Shown piece after piece: positions 58,264-64,000 of a DNA stretch of 64,000 nucleotides. The DNA comes from Chrysopilus asiliformis. Taxonomy: Eukaryota; Arthropoda; Insecta; Diptera; Rhagionidae. The stretch is taken from positions 29,154,943 through 29,218,942 of the forward strand of contig OZ035962.1 in the NCBI GenBank assembly GCA_964034945.1, read 5' to 3'. The notes under the pieces are model-generated. The model did not search any database and was not told where the DNA came from. It was given only the letters and a program-made list of their open reading frames with translations. The translations under genes were made by a program, and so were the position numbers. Numbering within the stretch: the first letter of the stretch is position 1; each line of letters begins with the position of its first letter.

Positions 58264-60272
58264 TAGGTTTTATTTAAAAAAAAAATCAATTGACATGATT
58301 CTCCCGCAGGTAATCTTCAGATAGAGTCAATTATATGCAAAACGAATTCAATGGACTTGAATCAGTGGAAAAAGTTTTTCAAAAAAATCGACATAAAATA
58401 CCTACACAATAATGCAAAAAAAAATAAACGTTTAAAACTTAACCGAAATTGACAATGATAAGCATAAAGTTTTATTATTTAAAATTCAATTGGAGTCGTT
58501 GGAGGAGATGACAAAAGTTCTTTCAAATCATAATTGCTTTACAAATTCCCTTTTCCCCATGCAAATTCCAACACAGAATTTCACTCGATAAAATGTTTTT
58601 TTTTTTCTCATCTCTGGTAAATCGAATTTGCTATAAAAGTCAAAAGTTATAGTACAATAATAAACCTGGCCGCAGGCAAGACACAGTTTCAGTTTTCAGT
58701 ACTTTCTCATGCTTTGGAATTATGTTGAAAGAGTCTATGTTTTTTTTTTTTGCAACATTATGCGAGTAAAATTTCATCTCGACTGCTTGATACTCATTTT
58801 TATCAGTTGTTACGTTGCGTTACAATTCTAAAAATTTTTATGTTTTTTTTTTCGAATACCAATCAAAAGCGGTATGAATTATTCCTGAGGGAAATATTAC
58901 ATTAATTTTTTTATGAAATTTCGTCAGGGATTATACAATGTGCTTTGGTGTTGCCTTTTGGTTTTTATGTCATGATCGATATATTTCGGGCATGTAATAA
59001 TAATTATTACGGTATAATAAAATAATGTTTTCCACATATGTATTTGCTAATGTCAGTGTTTGTTAGTTAAAATCATATAGATTGATACAAAGATCTGAGA
59101 CGTAGATATACTCACATATCCGTATCTCTTAGAAACCTCTAAGCCTCATCCTTTTACACCTTTCTTGTGTTTTAAATCACATAAAAAGTATCGAGTTATC
59201 TGATTTATTCGTATTGAGAACGTGACTCGGTTTAATTTTAGGCCGACATAAGTGAACTGGATCCTTGAGTGTGTTCCTATCTAAAAAAAAATCACAACAT
59301 CCCAGATAGAAAAAGCAACAACATAAATAAATGGAAATAAATCACTTCGTTCTCGAATCGAATCTAAACACTATATAATCAGGTATTCATCACGTTTAAG
59401 TGCAATCATTCCACCCTTATGGTTATGCGACCATAATTTCTTTTTAAATTCCCAATTTTCTCAACAATACTTTTTTGGCAAATTAGTTTTATATTTCTCT
59501 TGGGAAATAATTCGATACAAATTGTAGCAGTGAAATATTAGTAATGATGTGTACCGTAATTTCTTCACAAAAGTTAAAGATTTTTTTTTTCCTTACGTTT
59601 TGGAAACGCACTTGAAGAACATTAGAAAACCTACAATTACCAGGAGGTGATCGTCAAATATTCTATATGAGGGCTGAGAAAATTTTTATGAAAAAAATCC
59701 ATTTGCATGGGAGAATGAAGAAAGGTTAGTTCGATTGGATTTTTATGTATGGAACGGTTATGAAAAATTATATTCTAAACACATTTCGTCTTTATGAATT
59801 TTTCTCATACTGTGCACTATTTTCGAGAAAATGAAAATAGGTATTCAATTTGTGTGTGCGAGAACAGAAAAAAATCGCCCGATTTTGCCCATTCAAGAAC
59901 TTAGCCTTGCGAATTTAAGAGAAACGCAACTATACAAAATTTCAAGTCCCTAGCTCAATCTTTCGAAAGTTAGGGTGTCGTATTTTAAAAAAATATCCTT
60001 CTCACTTGAATCTTGCCACCTATTCACCTGTAAACCTTCTCCCGTAGTCTCCTGAATCACTGATGCGATTTCAATCAGATTTTTACCAAACCTAGGTAGT
60101 TTCAGCGCGAGGTCGAAATCCGAGGAGGATGATGCGAAAAATTTGAAATTTATAATCAAAGGTTCTGTAAGGAAAACGTTTTTCTTTTTTTTTCAAAAGT
60201 TTTAAAGAAACTTGAACAGAGTCGATTGCGGCATGCTGGAATCATTTTGTAGATATATTATATATTTTTATT
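58264..60272. other. AT-rich DNA, no gene recognised
   Basis: 59690-59965 is a strongly diverged family A-like stretch on the minus strand (TTTTTATGTATGGAACGG, AAGAACTTAGCCTTGCG, AAAATTTCAAGTCCCTAGC). Otherwise nothing supportable. Confidence 0.5.
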
Positions 60273-60300
60273 ATCATACTAATATATAAAAATGAGTTGG

Positions 60301-60363
<63 letters not shown>

Positions 60364-60953
60364 TCTTCTTTCACGCAAAAACGGCTGAACCGATTCACTT
60401 GAAATTTGGCATGAGTGTCTGTGGTACATAGGCATACGGAAAAGTAGCGCGACGGGTGGGGGGAGTAAGGGAAAGTGATTTCGAAACTTAGTTTTTGCGC
60501 TATGTTACTCTTTCGCGGGGAAACTACTGAACCGATTGGTCTGAAATTTGACATAGATGTTCGTCGGGGGTCCAGCCCCAACATAGACCCATTCATTAAA
60601 AAGTAGCCCGAGAGGTGGGGGAATAAGGGGAGGGGGTAAAGTGATTTCAAAACTTAGTTTTTGCGTTATGTTACTCTTTCGCGGGGAAACTACTGAAACG
60701 ATTGGCCTGAAATTTGACATAGATGTTCGTCGGGGGTCCAGCCCCAACATAGACCCATTCATTAAAAAGTAGCCCGAGAGGTGGGGGAATAAGGGGAGGG
60801 GGTAAAGTGATCTCGAAACTTAGCTCTTCCTCTATGCTACCCTTTCGCGGGGAAACTACCGAGCCGATTGGCCTAAAGTTTTGCTCCAACATAGACCATA
60901 AAAAAAAAATTTTAAAAAACTTAACCCGGCAACGACGGGTATGCAAGCTAGTT
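60273..60953 (+). mobile_element. family B Helentron-like element, copy B3, with 166-bp tandem repeats
   Basis: From ATCATACTAATATATAAAAA with a 60-bp GTCT tract, then nearly three tandem modules starting GTGATTTCGAAACTTAG at 60475, 60641 and 60807, exactly 166 bp apart, then ACCCGGCAACGACGGGT and ATGCAAGCTAGTT. Open frames over the modules repeat the same short peptide and are not genes. Confidence 0.87.
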
Positions 60954-63719
60954 CAGAAATATTTAGTTGATCTTCAATGTTAAAATGGCGTGGCCGTAGG
61001 GAGGCTGGCTGACTTTAAGTATTTTTGACCGTCTGAAACCGAGTTCGCCTCTCAACCGGTTCGGTTTTTTTTTGTAATTTTCTTAGTTTAATTTTGTCAA
61101 GTTTTTTTTATGTACATACTTTTTACAAATATTATATTTTTATTATGTATTTCAATACAAACATAATATGTATATCAAAAAAGGAATTCTGATATCTAAC
61201 AGCACAACTTTTCAAAAAGTCACGGAAAATGAAACCCCAAAACTGCCCCATGGGACGGATTATAGCGGAACCGAAGTTCGAAAAATGAACCAAAGTACTT
61301 TAGCCCCACACCGTACATCCCCGAAACAAATTTGTTTTTTTTTTTCAATAAAAATACAAAAAATTTCGCATACGCAAAAAACTGATAGATGAGAATGTTT
61401 GCCTTACATTTTTTTAGCATTTTTATTCCCATTTTTTCTGAAGCATGAAAATGTGAACTATAAAATTGAAAATTTTATGTCGATTAAAAACTATTCACTA
61501 TCTAAAAATCTGTATATTGAAATCTCCACAAGTAGTCAATTTTACTGCAAACATCATAAAATCGTTTTATGCATGCCAGAATCATTCTACCGATAGTGAA
61601 TAGTTTTTAATCGTGCATCGTTGATGTAAAATGATTTTCACTATCCGTAAGTCGTAAATGTTGAATGTTTTAAAAACCAAATGGCTTTAGAATAAGCGAA
61701 TATCTTATAGGAGCATCTAACCATAATAAAAATTCACGTTTCTACGGTAAAATTTTCCACTACAAGACTGAATGCATATTTGGGCCACTTATATAAGAAA
61801 TTAGGGCCCCAAGTACTCGTAGGTACTTTTTTTTTAAGATATGAAATCCTTGGGGAGGAATGAAAACGATGGTAAGTCTATAAATTAAGCCATACCTGAA
61901 TGCAAGGATAACTTTGTAAACAAGATACTAAATTTTCAGCATGTTTATATCTTAGGTACTAAAATAATTTTTATGGTTTTTTGCGTTTGTTAGGTTGTAG
62001 GATTGAATGAATGGATGAATGACTGAGTGAATGTAGAAATTGTAGGGTAAGGAATGAATGGGCGACTTGAATGGAACCACAAGGAAATGATGGTATGGAA
62101 ACCATCAGTAAAACCCTTTGGAATTCTACTGCTTAGAAGGCACTTCAAGCATGATTACACTAAAAACTTGGATATAAAACTTCTCATATTGTTGCATACG
62201 TCGACACGTCGGACTATCTGGCTATATTTTTGGATCATTTTCGGATATATATATCTGTATATCCGGTGTAAATAGATATTTCCAGTTTACAGCCACCATG
62301 GTAGTAAAATATTTCATTTCATAGCTCAGTTCCTCTTACACTCTATGCGATATTTGTTTTCATTGTGTATGCGGTCTTAGCCATCCCGAAAAAAAGTTAT
62401 TGCTTTAATTAAACTTCAACAAAATGTCAAGGATAAAAAAAATCTACAGCCAAACACATATTCAAGTACACAAACAGTGGGGAATAATTGACGAGATGAA
62501 AGGACGAAAAACGCACATAAACCATATTGTTAGTAAACTGCTGTTTTATACTTATATTGAGAGCGTAAAACTGTTTTATTGTAAAATATCCTGAGGAGGA
62601 AAGGATCACAAACGAGCTCCATATAAGAGTCTGACGCCGTTAAAATTGTAGACACATATTTTTCCGTTTTTTGTTAGCTTGTTTTCAAGCAGACCCATTT
62701 CGAGAACTTAGTTATAATTTTATGACTATACGCCATGAACGCTTTTGATAGAAAGTATGGGATTTAGAATGCTTGAAGAAAGTCAAATACGGAATGAATT
62801 TCTTTGAAATTTATGTCAATGTCGTTTAATTAAGGGCGTGTGAATAACAACAAAGTTATAGTACTTAGAAATGCTAATCTTGCAATCATATTAGCCAAAT
62901 ATTGGGAGGAGTTTCGTTGATGCTGAAATATATCACCGTCAAAACTTTTGAAATTTTGATTACGAGTGTGATTAATCGAAGAGTAACAGTATTCTTTTAA
63001 TTTTTTTGTTAAAAGTGAAGAAGAAACCATCATTAAGATTAAGACACTTTTCTCTGGGACATTTAAACACGTAGCAGGATATCAAAATCTTACGCGCACT
63101 TAAAATCTTCTCAGCTGCAGGTTTTCTCGTATTTTATCGCTCTGTCGAATTTTCCCAAAATTTTGTTTAACTCCCGAAGGAAAAAAGTGGGAAATGTAAT
63201 GGGAGAGCCGCCTCGGACGACACAATTTTAGTCGTGGCAAGTTGAAGTTCATGACACAAAATTACACAAGAATTGTGGGAAATCATAACAAGATCTTAGG
63301 GGTGACCATAAAATATGTTACACATTTACGAGGACTTTGCAATAGTACGATTAGTCATACAAAGAATAGGGAAAAAGCTGTACAGACGTGGCTTCCAAGG
63401 TGGGTGGGAAGTAAGTACATCCGGAAATACGATAATTAGCGTGACGTAACATTTTTCGTTGATACAACCTTGAAGGCGGCCAATTTTGATATCCACCCGC
63501 GCCAGTGTTTCTAAAATAAGAATATTTTTCCCACTAGTTTTTTTTTTAGGGAAAAATCGAGATTTTTTTTTTTTGCATTTAATATTTTTTGCACTTTTAT
63601 ATGGGTTTACGGTAGTTTGCCGAACCTTTAATATTTAGAAAAAATCAGCTGTGATCAACGCAAAACTTTCCTGTGCAATATTTAGTTTCGGAATAAAATA
63701 TGTAAAAAAAATATTTTTT
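60954..63719. other. AT-rich DNA, no gene recognised
   Basis: No supportable gene. 61475-61615 contains a widely spaced inverted repeat (CGATTAAAAACTATTCACTA against TAGTGAATAGTTTTTAATCG, with a 75-bp interval). 63285-63465 has CCATAAAATATGTTACAC and GCGTGACGTAAC of the CCATAAA-type elements. Confidence 0.45.
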
Positions 63720-64000
63720 CAAATATCTTGGGAACCGTTAAAGATACGTAAAAACAGTTAAAGGAAAAAATCAAGGAAATCTCATTTCCTATATATTTAG
63801 TTTTATACATTTTTTTCATAAAAGTGCATAGTTTTCGAGAGATTTTCGAAAAAATACCGTTAGGAGATATCCGTTAGAACTACCGTTACTTTTCTAAAAG
63901 TTGATAGAAAACTACGATTTTTTTTAAAACTTAATCACAAAAAATATCAAGTCGCTAGGTCGACGCGTTCTCGAGTTATTTAAGATATGTACGTACACTC
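63720..64000 (+). repeat. family C copy, cut by the window end
   Basis: TAGTTTTCGAGAGATTTTCG, AAAACTACGATTTTTTTTA, CAAGTCGCTAGGTCGACGCG and TTATTTAAGATATGTACG match the other copies; the remainder lies beyond 64000. Confidence 0.75.

Noticed and set aside
60279..60946. Repeating minus-strand peptide frames in family B
   Set aside because: They are translations of the 166-bp tandem modules of a non-coding Helentron-like element.

Overview
The window is AT-rich nuclear DNA from an insect, most likely a fly (Diptera). Three things point there: exons of a dpr neuronal immunoglobulin gene, a small secreted DUF1091 gene (a family strongly expanded in flies) with a 58-nt intron and a CTAAC branch site, and many fly-type short mobile elements carrying (GTCY)n microsatellites. 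No bacterial, viral or organellar genes are visible, and less than 3% of the window is recognisable host coding sequence.

There are two supported host genes. On the plus strand, 29974-44854 holds the 3' part of a dpr gene: five constant coding exons encode the end of the N-terminal region, two Ig domains and the C-terminal tail. A sixth, in-frame 138-nt exon (36483-36620) lies between the Ig1 and Ig2 exons and is probably a cassette. The signal-peptide exon was not found with certainty; an open stretch at 8644-8938 is a weak candidate. On the minus strand, 19342-19948 is a complete two-exon DUF1091 gene of 182 residues, which would be nested in the first dpr intron if the dpr 5' end lies upstream.

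The rest is intron or intergenic DNA packed with decayed transposable elements. I assign letters to the recurring families: A (eight copies, about 480-710 bp, ends TTTTTATACCCGTATGG, with a GTCY microsatellite and a GGGGTACCCC core), B (Helitron/Helentron-like, three copies), C (long AT-rich family, two copies arranged as palindromes), D (fold-back GCAGGGGGATGG family), E (TA-inserting MITE CACTCAGAAAAATG), and F (hAT-like MITE with 8-bp target duplications, two copies). Single elements include three TTAA-flanked piggyBac-type elements, one still encoding the cysteine-rich piggyBac tail, three mariner transposase relics from different lineages, a pogo-like MITE, and several long-TIR elements, one with an exact 10-bp target duplication.

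Layout: 1-9300 fold-back repeats, A1, C and a GGGTAG element; 9300-19260 C, F, pogo-like and two A copies; 19311-19948 the DUF1091 gene; 20586-25350 MITEs and a GC-richer LTR-like island; 29974-44854 dpr with element-filled introns; 45000-64000 downstream DNA dominated by A, B, C, mariner and TIR elements.
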